NCBI GenBank assembly: GCA_023053685.1
Contig: JALIGW010000028.1
Coordinates: forward strand, 7,749,782-7,813,781
DNA: 64,000 nucleotides
Direction of reading: 5' to 3'
Origin: Diadophis punctatus similis
Taxonomy: Eukaryota > Chordata > Lepidosauria > Squamata > Dipsadidae
Part shown: positions 1-13,300 of the stretch, piece by piece
Numbering within the stretch: the stretch's first letter is position 1
Layout: each line of letters starts with the position of its first letter
Program-made: the position numbers and the translations under genes
Notes under the pieces: generated by a model
Databases searched by the model: none
Seen by the model: only the letters and a program-made list of their open reading frames with translations
What the model was told of the DNA's origin: nothing

Positions 1-59
1 ATAAATGATTGACTCAAAACTGGGAAAAGAATCTGCCATAGTTATATACTGGCACGTTA

Positions 60-935
60 TTTAACCTATGAACAGAACAATAGTAACTGGAATTAGAGCA
101 ACTGGAATTGAAATTGATGGAAGAAACATCAACAATGTCAGCTATATTGAGCATTCTACTTTGATATCTGGAAGTGAGGAAGACTTAAGAAATTTTAAGG
201 AATCTCATGTTAAAGGTAAAAAGTTTGTCTGTTGCTCAGCAATTTTTTAAAAAGTCCCAAAATTATGTTGACAGGTTACGCCAAAACAATGCATATTTGC
301 AGGGAAGACACTGAGCTACTAACAACTTTATCTTCCTAGGATCAAGTGTTCATAATGATTACAGCCATGAAAAAAGAAACAGTCACAACTAGGGCTGAAA
401 ATGGGAAGATCTTGTCTAAACGCATATAGTCAAAATATCAACGTACGGAAATATCACACTGACAGTAAAGGTATGTATTATCAAGATCATGTTTTCCCAA
501 CTGTGACGTGGTTGTGAAAGGTGGATGATCAAAACAGCTGAACAAAGAAAAACAAATGCCTCTGAATTGCAATATTGGAGAAAATGGTTGACAATACCAT
601 ACACAACAAGAAGCAAATCATGTAAAATATTAGCTCAAGTAAAACTGTAAGACTGCTCACAGAAAGCACTAACAGTGAAGGTAAAGCTTAAGGATTTTGG
701 ACACATAAAGCAAAAGAAAGGAAAGGGACACTGGAGAGGATTATATACTTGAAAATAATCAAAAACTGTTGAAAGAGAGTCTGGTAGTTAGTGGATAGAT
801 ATTCATACTGATGGCAAAAGCATAAACCTGTAAGAATTTAAAGAAGCAACTGTAACAATCTTGATGAAATAATGTCCATTGGGTAATGAGGGGTCAGAAG
901 TGACTGAACGACCATTAACAACTTACAACAGAGCT
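60..935 (+). mobile_element. RTE-BovB LINE 3' fragment (degraded)
   Basis: Reads GRNINNVSYIEHST and SEEDLRNF on the plus strand, a decayed version of the BovB reverse transcriptase region, and ends near 935 with the family's typical end. Many stops and indels. It lies antisense in an INO80 intron. Confidence 0.65.
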
Positions 936-1229
936 GAGAGTCATAATTACTAAATATTAGTTTAAATATTGGCAGCAGTATATTTTCAATATTAATTGCT
1001 GCAGAAGGTGAATGGAACAGTACTATTATATAAATGACCTGGTTATAAACTTTCCATGGGCATCTGGTTGAGAGATCAGAACAATGAGCTACCTTAGCCT
1101 TTAATTTGATTCAGTGCAGTTCTTCTAAGGTTCTAAGCAACTTATAACAACTGGTTGTTAAGACATGTGAACAATTCTGCCCAAGTTGTAGAATTTGAAT
1201 GCAAAGTATACTGAATCATGCATACTCAC

Positions 1230-1347
1230 TCTCATCAATGGCAGATTTATTTTCTGCATGGCTTTCAATATCTTTAGAAAACCATTCGTTGAACTCTTCA
1301 TGGGAGTCAAACAATGTTGGCATAATGAAATGAAGCAAAGCCCAGAG
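1230..1347 (-). CDS. INO80: INO80 coding exon 17 (last one in window)
   Basis: Residues 691-729 plus one base: [15 protein letters not shown] then [15 protein letters not shown], matching the family. Acceptor TGCAG, donor GTGAGT. The next exon (expected to continue with a conserved LHMILKPF-type block) is not found in 1-1229, so it lies left of the window. Confidence 0.95.
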
Positions 1348-4300
1348 CTGCAAAAACAAAGAAGAAAGTGTGATAAATACCCCATTAACTAATACATCTT
1401 AAAATTCATTCCTAACATATATTGAAAAGGTTCAAGGATTTAATTGGATTTACAATTCAGAAAACCTTTCAGTAACAATGACAGTGAAGACTACATCAAA
1501 ACCTGATAATAGATTGAGGAATGTGATTTTCTGAGCACCTCTGGACACAAAGTAAACAGAAAGAGGCAGGCAAGACTGTAAGAATTCACAGATTATACCT
1601 CAATCGTATGTGTGAAAACATTAAATTTCTACTATTTATAGAAACCAATGAGAACAAAACATGCATACCTCAGCCATAGTGTTTTGGATGGGTGTTCCAG
1701 TCAGCAATAGTCGGTTTCGACATTGGAACTGAAGTAAAATTTTCCAGCGGACGCTAAATACCAACAGATTTTGAAGAAACTGATTTAGCAAGTGGCAATA
1801 AAGGAACACATTGCTACTTTTGTTTTTATAATGTTAATTCATAAGACTTCTAGGAAAAATAAAATACTATGCAGATTTTACTTCTATTTAATGTCTCTAA
1901 AAGGGCTTCTACAATGTAACATGAACAATTTATAAGCAGCTCAAATATAAGTACCGGTATAAAAGTACAATTTATTGAAAGAGTCAGGCTGGAAAGTCCT
2001 AAGCAGCACAGCTGATGGCGCTCCTTCTTCTCTATTGACCCTCTCCTGCACATGCTACTTCCTTTGCCACCGTTGCTTGCCCAGAAAAGAATATCTGATA
2101 GCTTTTCAAAGCCACTGCCCAGACAATGGGAAATAGGGAGAAACCTGGTTGTTGTAAATTCTTTGTTACTGGAAATAGTATAGTCGAAGCTTCTACTGAC
2201 CTACAACCTAACCACTTACACAAAAAATTAATAAATCATGGAATCTTCCTAGCTATGAATAAAACAAAAATACATTTTAAAAAGTGACAGCATTTTAACA
2301 CTACAATTAATTACTGCATCTAAACTTCCTTTCTTCACTGGTAAAATCAGTAAATTCTTTCTACTACATAAGATACCTGGAGCTACTCTTGAGTGCCTGT
2401 GCTTCATCCAACACCATATATTGCCATTTCACCCGCTGAAAATACTTGACATCTTGGACTACAAGTTGGTAACTGGTGATCACCACGTGGAAAGAAGCAT
2501 CCTGAGTATACAAAGTCTTCTGCAATCAGAGGAAAAAAATGAAGTTCCATGAATAAAATTGACCCATCAAATATATGCAATAATTTTAAAATCAGTTTCC
2601 AAGCAGCTTGTTTCTAACTGGACATTTATGTTATCTAACATATGATTAGGCAGATCTGTGCGCATATGATTGAAGTAGAAGGTTACAATCTTCATGGCAG
2701 TTCAATTTACAAGCATTCCAGCAGTAGATACTTCCTTCAAACATGGATTTATCTTGACTGGAGTTTTGTATTATACTTATTACACCACAAGATGAGGTTA
2801 AACCACTAAGGAAAAAAATCTATGTGTGGCTAAATAATCACCCAATTAGCCCTCAAATATATTTAAATAGTATAAGCCAAACATTTTGCAAATTCTAATT
2901 CTGATCATTAGCTAGAGAGAATGAAATTCTCACATTAAGGGAAGACTTTATATGCATGTGAAAATAAGAGTTGATACCCCCAAGGTAAGAGTTGGGGTTT
3001 TAGGACCTTGAAGATAAGTATTATTATAAGAAAAAGATGTGGAGGCAAGTACTGAAGAGAAGACAAACATTAAGATAAAAGTAAGAAAGCTTATTATTAA
3101 AAATATTCCCAAATCTATTACAGAAAGACAAGAATACATTTATTCTATAGATAAATGAGAGAGAAAGAGTACCTGACTCCAGAATTTCCTGATCACTTTT
3201 CGGTCATTGGGATTTCCCCAATATGGTAGCACCTACAATATATAGGAAAAAGTCCATATAAGTACTTATTTACAGGAGTCCTTTAGTTCTTTCAGACATT
3301 TGTCATTCCTTGTTAACCAGATTCAGATTTCTGGTCTTTTACATCAGGCTTCCAAACTTGGCAGAAACAGAGTTAGGAGAGTAGGAAGTAATATAAATCT
3401 ACAATTTATTTTAAGAACTTAGGAAAATTGAATTTATGGAATGATCATGTCTGCAGTCACCTTAAATCTTGGAACAAATCTGGCGAACTCCTGATGCCAG
3501 TTGTTTAATGTGGAAGCTGGTGAAATAATTAAAAAGGGGCCCCAGATGTTCTCTCTCTGGAAGGAAAAAAACTTTAATTAAAGAATGTTTAATACAATCT
3601 TTAAATAAGTATCAAATATGATGAGTAAGCAAAGTAATGCACGCAATTTATATTGATTTCTTTATTCATAAAATAAAAAAGGAAGAAAAAAATGCACGAA
3701 TAGTTTTTTGAACATAATTACTTTGAGATATGGCAGTAATATGCATAACTAGCAACCTTTGCTTTTTATTTTCAGTACAAACTTATATTTGTGTAACTCA
3801 GGAGATCTAATGTGGTGCAAGTGTGGCACAGATCCCTTCATGGACAACCTGGGCTTGAAGTTCAAAACAGTCAAAACAAAGGTAAAAGAAGAATACTTTG
3901 AGTAAGGCTGTAGTAGAGATGAAAGCCTGGGGAGGATCAATTAGCCTCAGGAAGCATAAGAGATGTTGAGTACCAGAAAAGACTTTAAAATGAAAGAAAT
4001 GAATGCCATAATTCAATGCACACAGAAAGGAAATTGTTACTACACATATGCACACAGACATATTACATAGACATGGGCCTCATTTCAATCATGTAATAGG
4101 TGCTTGCTCTCAGCCAGAAGTTTAAAGCACAATCTACCTACCTCAGCCAGATGTGCTAATAAGGCAATACTCTGCACAGTTTTACCCAGCCCCATTTCAT
4201 CTGCTAGGATACCATTGATGCCCTGAAAGAATGAAATTGAAAACTTCAGTCTGAGTAAGGCATAAAAAATAAGCATATATAGTACCTAGGAAATCAATTC

Positions 4301-7300
4301 AGTATTAAACTGAATGGCCTTCAAAGACCATGACATCATAGTTCTGGAAAGTTCTGTAATATTCTCCTTTCCATAAAAATATACCAGAAAGCATCTCTGG
4401 AAATATACGTGTATTACATTTCCACATATGACATTTTAATTTTAAGAGTAGGAACACAATATAAGTAACCTTAGTTCAGTCGTCTTTTTGGAGTCATGCC
4501 AAGAAGTAATTTGTTTTAAAGATTTTGCTTCAAGAAAAACAAGCACACCTGCTCATAAAGGTTGGCTAGCCAATTCATGCCTTTCAATTGGTAACCTTTT
4601 AATTTGCCATTGAAAATGGAAGGCTGTGGAATGTCCTCTCCTGCCCGGATGGAAGGGTTGGCAAGGCTGTAGCTCTCTCCAAAGCCAGTGCCAGATTTAT
4701 TGGCAGCTCGAAGTGCAGCTGCCCGGCTCTCCTTAGCATCTTCATCAAAAGACCTGGTCTAAACAAAGGGAGGGGGAAAGGGTTAGAGGGATAATCTTAC
4801 ACAGAATTAACTAATCCAAATCCCAAGATTACAGCTGAATAAAAACACATAGGACAAGATACGTCTTCTTTCATTTCTTGTACATGCGAGAAGGATAGAA
4901 CAGAAACTAATACAGTCTGCAATCTTCATCTTAAGTTTTACTCGATTCAATTTCTGAACCTGAAATATTTGATATATCTTATCATGACTACTCTTCATAC
5001 AGTTCCATGGGATAACGGTCACTTAAAATCTATGCCGTTCTGATTAATCTTAATAAATAATTACCTAATTATGGATATCTTTATTTTATTAAGACTAAAG
5101 CTGGTAATTTACAAGAAATATTAAAAAGTTGTTATGCTAATTCCAGACATTTTAAAATTTAAAATATTTTCCAATTTATATTATACTTTTATTGCACACG
5201 CTTACTTGGGCCTGATGAATTCGAAAAGCATCTTCGGCATTCTTCAAAGCCTGAACCTTGTAATAGTTACTATCTGGTAATAAAGCAAAATTTAAAAACA
5301 AAACAAGGGTTAAATGGCAAAACTCTACTTATAAGCTATTCACAAATTTCTGAAAATTAAGTTTGAAATAGAGTTGAACAGATTGTTTGATAACATGCTT
5401 CACTTACCCAGAAAAGTGTTTCTCTTTGTCTTGCTACCTGTGTCTTTATTTAAAGCAGTGGTTCCCAACCTGGGGGTCGGGACCCCTTTGGGGGTCGAAT
5501 GACCATTTCCCAGGGGTCGCCCCGGCATCCTCAGCTCCCCCCCCCACTGCCACAAGCCTGGCCATATCGGCTCAACTCACCCGAGCCCTCCGATTGGTCA
5601 GGAGAGGTGCCATTCGGTGAGAGGCATTTGTGACGTCTGGTGGCCGAGCTTTAACGGCATCAGCTAAGTGGCGGGGCATTGCAAGATTGCGCGCTGGAGA
5701 GTACAAGGCGGTGCTTAAGACATCTGTGGCCACCCCGTCTCCTGCTCGCAGCGGCAATTTCTTCCCGCTGGTGTTGAAGTGAAAGGGAGTCACAGGAGGG
5801 AACGGCCAGCCAACGACCACTTAAGTTTCACAGCGCATGACGGTGGGAAGGAGGACAGCTGGGTCGGAATCGTCTGTCTGCCCTCTCGCCCTCGGCTGGT
5901 GCGGAGACCCAGAGAACAAAGAGGCAAACAGGGAGGGAGGGAGGGAAGAGAGAGACTGAGAGATATTAGCGCAGGGCTAGCCTGATCATAAAGCCTTGGT
6001 GATGAGGGCGCCACCGCCAGGGGCAGGAGGAGCTAAGCCGGAGGGAACTGGAGAAGGAGGTGGTGCCGGAGCATGGTCCATCGCCACCGCCCTGCTCCAT
6101 ATGATCAGGCTAGCCCTGTGCTAATATCTCTCAGTCTCTCTCTTCCCTCCCTCCCTGTTTGCCTCTTTGTTCGCTGGGTCTCCAAAATAATTTTATAGTT
6201 GGGGGTCACCACAACATGAGGAACTATATTAAGGGGTCGCAGCATTAGAAAGGTTGGGAACCACTGATTTAAAGGTTACAGAGAGGCACTTCATTTGCAA
6301 GCAATGCCCCTCATTAAACAATCAGCTCTGGTTCACAGTTCAGGATAAGCATGCAATGTAGCAATGATAGGATTTCCCTAAATCTCACTAGAATTTAGTT
6401 TCATCCTTACCATAATCCTCTTGAGTAATGTTGACAACAACTCCTCCACCAATATCAATCTGTCTCTGGATAGAACTATCTTCAAGTTTCCTCAGAATTT
6501 CTTCCTGAATTCCATCATGTCCTGTATCTCGTTTGCGACTCATGAAGTGGGCATACAACTCCGTTTGGGTTATCAGGAAGTTAAGTTTTCTCTGCTGTCT
6601 TTTAGCCTAAAGTCATTTATAAGTAAATAAAATAAATAATTTCACATGTAAAGATTCACATAGAACAGTTTCACAACTGAGGACCTAAAACAATGATTTC
6701 TTGAATGATGGGTGGCTATTGATGTATTGAGTAAAAAATATATTTCCCAAAATATCTAACTAGCTGAAAGATCCAACCTACATGTTCTTGATAATTCAAA
6801 AATAATAACTACTTATTAAAACAAGTATTATAAAATAGATCAGTCTAACTTTACAAAAATCAAAAGATGAAATGTGAAGAGAGCACATTCAAAAATTACA
6901 ACAATTTTAATAGGTAATAAAACATACAACGAATCTTGTGTTTTGTGCTCTGAGAGAGGGGAAAGGAAAATCCTGTTTTTCAATTAAAGAAGAATCCTAG
7001 TGTTTTAAATGTAGGTTCAGCTTGGAAAATTATGTCATGAATGCTAAAACTGCATATAAATTTGTTAGGCAAACTTTAAAAATAAGTTGGATTAATCTTA
7101 AATTTATGACATGGATAATATTAACTGGAACTTTGTAGTCTAGATTTGGACTAGTCAACATGATGGTCACAGGCAGTAATGTTTGCTTGTACATTCCCAG
7201 GTATATGTATTTATTCACAGGTACCTTGTCCTGACAATGTATTTTCAGATTCATTAATTAAAAAAGAAACTAATAAACTGGGAAACTGGAAACTAAATCT

Positions 7301-10300
7301 TTAGCTTCTGGCATCTTTATTTACAGAAATGTTTCTGGTAGTAGATGGGTAAATCCGTCCAGGAAAAAAAAGTGTGAATGGTTGAAAGTACTCCATGGAG
7401 CTAGGAAAAAATGAAATTTGTCACTTTGTTCATGGTAAATGGCCGATCCATAAAAAACAAAACCATACAATAAGCATTTTGTGACAGCATTCAGGACCAG
7501 CCATCAGAATTCTAAAGGCTACCAGCCCAAAGGATTGCCTTTCCTTTCTCTAGAAAATTGATTTCAAAATTCAGAATTAAATAAAAATTAGATTATAATC
7601 CCCAGAAGGAAAAAAAATGGATATTTTATATTGCGCTGACTCTATAGGACAAGAGCCATGTTAGTCAATGGTGGCAAAAAATAAGATGTCTTGTGAGCTG
7701 CAGCTCACTTCGTCAAAGGCATGCCCACCAGTTGAATCTGATGAAATAAGCTGAAGTTCAAAAGAGTTTATGCCTTTTAATGAAATCTGTTAGTCAGAAA
7801 AAATGTCCCAGTCGCTGTCTGATTATTTGCTGCAATGTCTGTTGTGTTAATATCTAGGTTTCATTCCCTAAATGAACTATTCTTACTTCTCTCATCTCCT
7901 CATCCAATTTGCGCTGTTCCAATGCTTCTTTCTCTGCTCTTTTGCGGTGCTCTTTTTCCACTTTTTCATATTTTTTCCAATACAGAAGCATCTCTTTTGT
8001 AAGCCGACGTGCCCTTGGTAGAGTTTCCTTGCAATTCTTTTGGGCTTGAATAGCTGCTCGACGCACTTCTCTCATACACTGGTGAGCCAGCTAAAACAGA
8101 AAAGAAAGGGGGGGGGGGGTGGAATTAGGCAAAGAGAGAAAAACCTGGAAGAGAAGTTTATATTTTCTAGTCTTGCACTGGAAACAGTGTTCTTCAGTAT
8201 CTCCTAGTACCAGAGCGGAAATTTACAAAGGCTGCTTTAATAATACCTTGATCTTATATAGGAGCGATTTCTCTTTGCCTCTACACAAGACTTTCTGTAT
8301 ACTAAGGTAATTATTAAAGTCCATTTCTGGATTCCCTGACATCTGAGGCAGGCTATTATAATACACAGCAGTGAAATGCTCTTACCAGAAAGTTTTCCTA
8401 GTGCCTTTGTTGGAAATTATTTTTCATTTTTAAGTTGATAAAAATATTTTTAATCTTTAAAATTCTGATGATTAAAAATGTTTTAATTGCATTTTAAGAC
8501 CACAATCCAATTCAAACTAACTTGATATTAGACCCTATCAATGGAATGTGTTTTCCTTCTGCCTGGAGGTATATATCACTATACCATTACTGGTAGTACC
8601 AAAAAATAGGTAATTTACTGTAGCTGAAGGACAAGATATAAATTCTCTTAACATTAAAACAACATTTTTTTTAAAAAAGCAATGTATTTCAGTCCCAGTA
8701 TTTTACGAAATGTTGCATAGTATACCTTTCTGCTATTACTCAAGAATAAATTTCGGGCAGAGACTTTTTGCTTGTATGCCTAAAAAGGGGGGGGGAAAGG
8801 ATATAATATTATATCATATTATAACAATGCATTTTTTCATAGAACTAAAAGTACCAACTAGAAATATCAAATATAATGATAATCTTGCTTCAAAGATGCA
8901 ATGATATTCATCTGAATTTGTTACGTAAACCAGGAGTCCCCAACCTATTTCCGGGCCATGGCTATTCCGAATTGGGCCGCGCGAAAAGCTGGTTAGAGCA
9001 CGCACATGCGCAAATCAATTTGTGTCAGTGGCGGCCAGCGGGCACTTGTGTGCATGCATGCTGGGCCCCGTTTGTGCAAGTTGTGTTGTGTGCATCGGCC
9101 CGCCACTTGTGTGGCCCAGTTCCCGGCTCGGCTGTCTAGCCACAAAGATTGGGGACTGCTGACTTAAATCATAACCAACAATTCAAAATAAAATAGCCCT
9201 CCTCTCTTTTTTCTTCTACCAGTTTACTAGACTTCACTTCATCCTATGTATGCAGAATATGTTGATTCAGAATTTTTTTAAAAATATAATTTGCCACTAA
9301 ATGTAATTTTACCTCTCATGATTTCTGTATTCCCACTAGTAGTATATTTTAGTTTGCAGAGCCTACCTTGGGCAGCTCCTTTTTAGCAATGCTCAGCCAT
9401 ACTTTCCTCCGGCGTGCATTTAATTGTTCAATGGATAAATGCTTTTTCTTAGACCCTGGTGGAGGGGTATCATGAGAAAACTTGGCAAAAACTTTGATCT
9501 GGTGGTGATGACGTCGTGGTGACTCCTCAGACGAAATGTCTTCATCCCTTCTTTTCTTTTTTTTCACCTTTTTCAATTTTGCTGGAAGAGGATAGCACAC
9601 AATATGATCAGTTTGCTCCCATAATCATTTGAATTCATAGCATTAACTCACAGCCTATGAAAGTATTCCATCCAATAATGGAACCAATTTGAAGTAGCAA
9701 CTAATTTCTCAATTCTCTATAAATCTGCAGGAAAAAAAGACTAAATCATTCAAAAAAAGATGACTATAAGCAATATCAAAATGTCAAAACACTGTCATTT
9801 CTCTTTTAAATGAAATGCTATTCAAATATTTGAGAAGATAATTAATAAAGAAAAAGGAATAAAACTGAGTTCTAATAGATGCGGATGAAATCTACAATAT
9901 GGCAAAAGAAAAAGTATAAAAGAGTTTCAGAGAAAGCATATCAGATTGGAAAAAGCTGTTCCAGAAAGATCACTCTTATGATTTATTTCTACTGTATAGC
10001 AGTAACTTTCAGGTTAGTTAATACAGGCTTCCCTCACTTTATGCTAGGATTACATATTCCAAAATCTCATGTAGTATGAGATGCTGAACCAGAACAAGGG
10101 AGTCTTGTGGTAATGGATAAACATGCTGTTGCAGTTTTAGACCCTTATTCTTGAACACTTACTTAAGCATGCTTTATTTCTTCTCTCATGTTGTGTGTAT
10201 AGTGAAAGCATTTTCTCTACCTTTTCAATAACTGGATTTCTAATGTGTGCAATTATAATGGCAGACAAATGGGCAAATTGCAGCACAGCACTCTGAATTC

Positions 10301-13300
10301 TTCATTAAGTTCTGCATAATACATTTGCCCAGGCTAGGTCTGAGGATCTTCCACCAGCTTCAGTGTGATTTAGTATGTCCAACTCAATCTCTAGTATTAG
10401 AAAGTTCTTTTTCACTTTAGGTACAGGGTTTCAATAAGGTATTGATAACAGCTTTGAACCCCCAGTACTAGTACCATCTATAGACGGTATGGAAGTAGGG
10501 AGACAGGGATATACAGCTAGTAAAATTTCACAGCCTGATGGTAAATACATGATACAAATCAATGTTTAGAAAAGAGTTAGCATAAATATGCACCTTTTAA
10601 TTTTTTTTCCTCTTTCAACTTCTTTTTCTTCGGCCCTATGAGATGACGCTGCTGCTCATAATAAGGATCATATGTAGACAGCAAACCTGCACTGTAATAC
10701 TGATACTGCTGTAACTGAAGCAGACATAAAGATAATTACTTTTTTTGAAAATTAAGGCCTAATTAAGTAAGAAATATAGCTGGGTAGAAAGTTCAAGTTA
10801 CTTCGAATTTAGATTGTTTTTATGTTTGGTAATAACTGAGTATATTAATATGATACGCTTAGCTATAAAATGGTATGGTATAATACAAAATCTGAGGAAA
10901 AACATAGAAAGGAAGTAATACCAATGCCTCTTTCTAGTGAAAAGAGTGGTTCTTTGTAACAAAGGAAACCAGTTACTGTATAATATTGGGCCAGTCACCC
11001 TGTCAACCCAACCTACTACACAAGATTGCTAGGGGGATTAAAATGTGGGATAACCCCATTTATGCTACCTTGAGCATCTTAGAGAAAGTGTGGGATATAA
11101 GAATATATGTACATAAGCAGAACAGCCAATCTGATCTACTCTCCACTATAGCTTGCAATTGATGATTTTTTTTCCTAGCTTTTTTACCTCTTTATCTTTG
11201 CTGTATTTATTTTGATGCAGTTTTTTGTACTTGTGCAATCGCAACATATTGTGAAGTTCTTCTCTTGAAAGAGTGAATTCTTCTCCTTCCCCATCTTCAT
11301 CAGTTACTGATTCACTGTCACTGGAGTCATCACTCAGAAGAATGCTCTGCCAATGAGATAATTTCAATTCAACAACAGTGAACAAAATGACCAGAACAGG
11401 AAATAAGAATTTCTGAAACAGGCCAATGGGATTAAAGCTTCTGAAAAGGAGGTGAAAAAAACCTAACAACATTTACATACATAGAACAGTTTCACTGTTT
11501 AGCATTTCCTATTGTTTCTTCCTCCACCACAATATTAACCATCATGGAATCTTTTGAATCTGTTTCAGTGATTGGTGCACCCATATCATTTCTGATTTCC
11601 TCCTTTGCTGTTTTCATGTATACATTTTCTCAAAATCACTGCCAGGTGACCTCCACTTTAGCCTTAGGAACATCACATTTCTAATGTCATCAGTAGTGAG
11701 TGGGAAATTTCCTTGCAATGTTTCAACAGTGACCTGTTCTATATGCTCAAGCAAAGTGGACTGTGACGTTCACTTGCTGAAATTAAATTTAGTGATAATC
11801 CACACAACTGGTCAAATGACACATTACAAAAATATAGTCTTCTTTCTGGCCACAATGGAAGAAGAGAAGCCCAATGTTTTGGGGTAAGGACTTTTTTCTA
11901 CAAGTTTGCATTGGCGTACATTGTTGGTAAACTCTTGACAGATCTACCCTATACAGGTAGTCCTCAGTTTATAACCATGGTTTAACGACCATAAGCCACT
12001 TTTTAGAGTGATTTATGGCCAGCCCTAACACTTATAAGCATGTCTATAGTCACATGATCAAAATTCAGGTTCTTGGCAACCGGCAAGTATTTACAATGGT
12101 TGTAGCATTCTGGGTACACATGATCACCATTTGCGACTTTCCCAGCCAGCTTCCGACAAGCAAAGTCAATGGAGGAAGCTGGATTAGCTTAATGACTGCA
12201 TGATTCATTTAGCAACTGCAGTGATTCACTTAAAAACCATGGCAAAAAAGATTGTAAAACTGGGCACGATTCACTTAATAATTGGCTTACTTAGCAACAG
12301 AAATTCTGGTCCTAACTGTGGTCATAATTTGAGGACAATTTATAATCATGGCGGATGTTCCCCATCCTCAAACCCTCCCACCCCCAGCCCCCATTTACTT
12401 AAGCTACAAATACACTGTAGGGAATCAGCTAATAGCTATGCTTTCTTTGAGCAGTGCTGGAAGGAGCTGCTATCATCTGGACTGGAGTGGGAAATGAACA
12501 GAAAATAAAAGGGAGCAAGTTACGTTGTTAACTTCTACACATATGGAACAAGAAAGCCGAAAGAATAACACTGCTACAGACCATCTCACTGCTGCTTGAT
12601 TAACCCGTTAGATCAGCAAAAGGGGAAGGAAAAGGTGGGGATTTTTCACCTCAAGTCTAGCATGGCTGAATACAATTAGATGGAAGAGTAAAACCAAGAA
12701 ATGGACAACAGAAAACCCAGGGGCGGGGAGTTCTGAGGAAAGCTAAGATCAAAACTTGATGCTGTGCATTTCAAACCATGAGAACATGGGAAAAATTAAT
12801 GGAGGATTAAAAACCCGTAATTTTTACTGCACACATCAATTCTAGAAAACTAAAAAAATGTTAAGAGGAATGACATTTTTGTTTTTTTCAGGAAATGTTG
12901 CAGTTTTTATAGATTATAAGTTTATCAGATAGATCAGAATAACGTAACAGAAGGGTCACTAAAAACAGATCTGGATTTCAGTAACAAAAAAACTCACCTT
13001 TAGCCATTTTCTGCTTTTCTTCAATTTGGAAAAGTTATATAGACTCCCTTTTTCTGTTTTTGGCTCTGTTTAAAGAACATATCAAAACACTTATATTGTG
13101 CAAACAGTTCAACTTAAAGATACTTTCAATAGAGAAAGCATTTACTCCAAATTGAATTACCACTGAATCATTTTGTAATCTGAACTACAAAAAAAAAGGA
13201 ATCTTCTGATTATGTCTGTTAGCCTATAAGAACACCGCATTTGAGATGAATTATTAATCAAACCCAATTGTTCCTGGATCCAAGTGATCTGCAAGACTAG

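Noticed and set aside
68..250. Small plus-strand frame
   Set aside because: Decayed BovB reverse transcriptase, not a gene.
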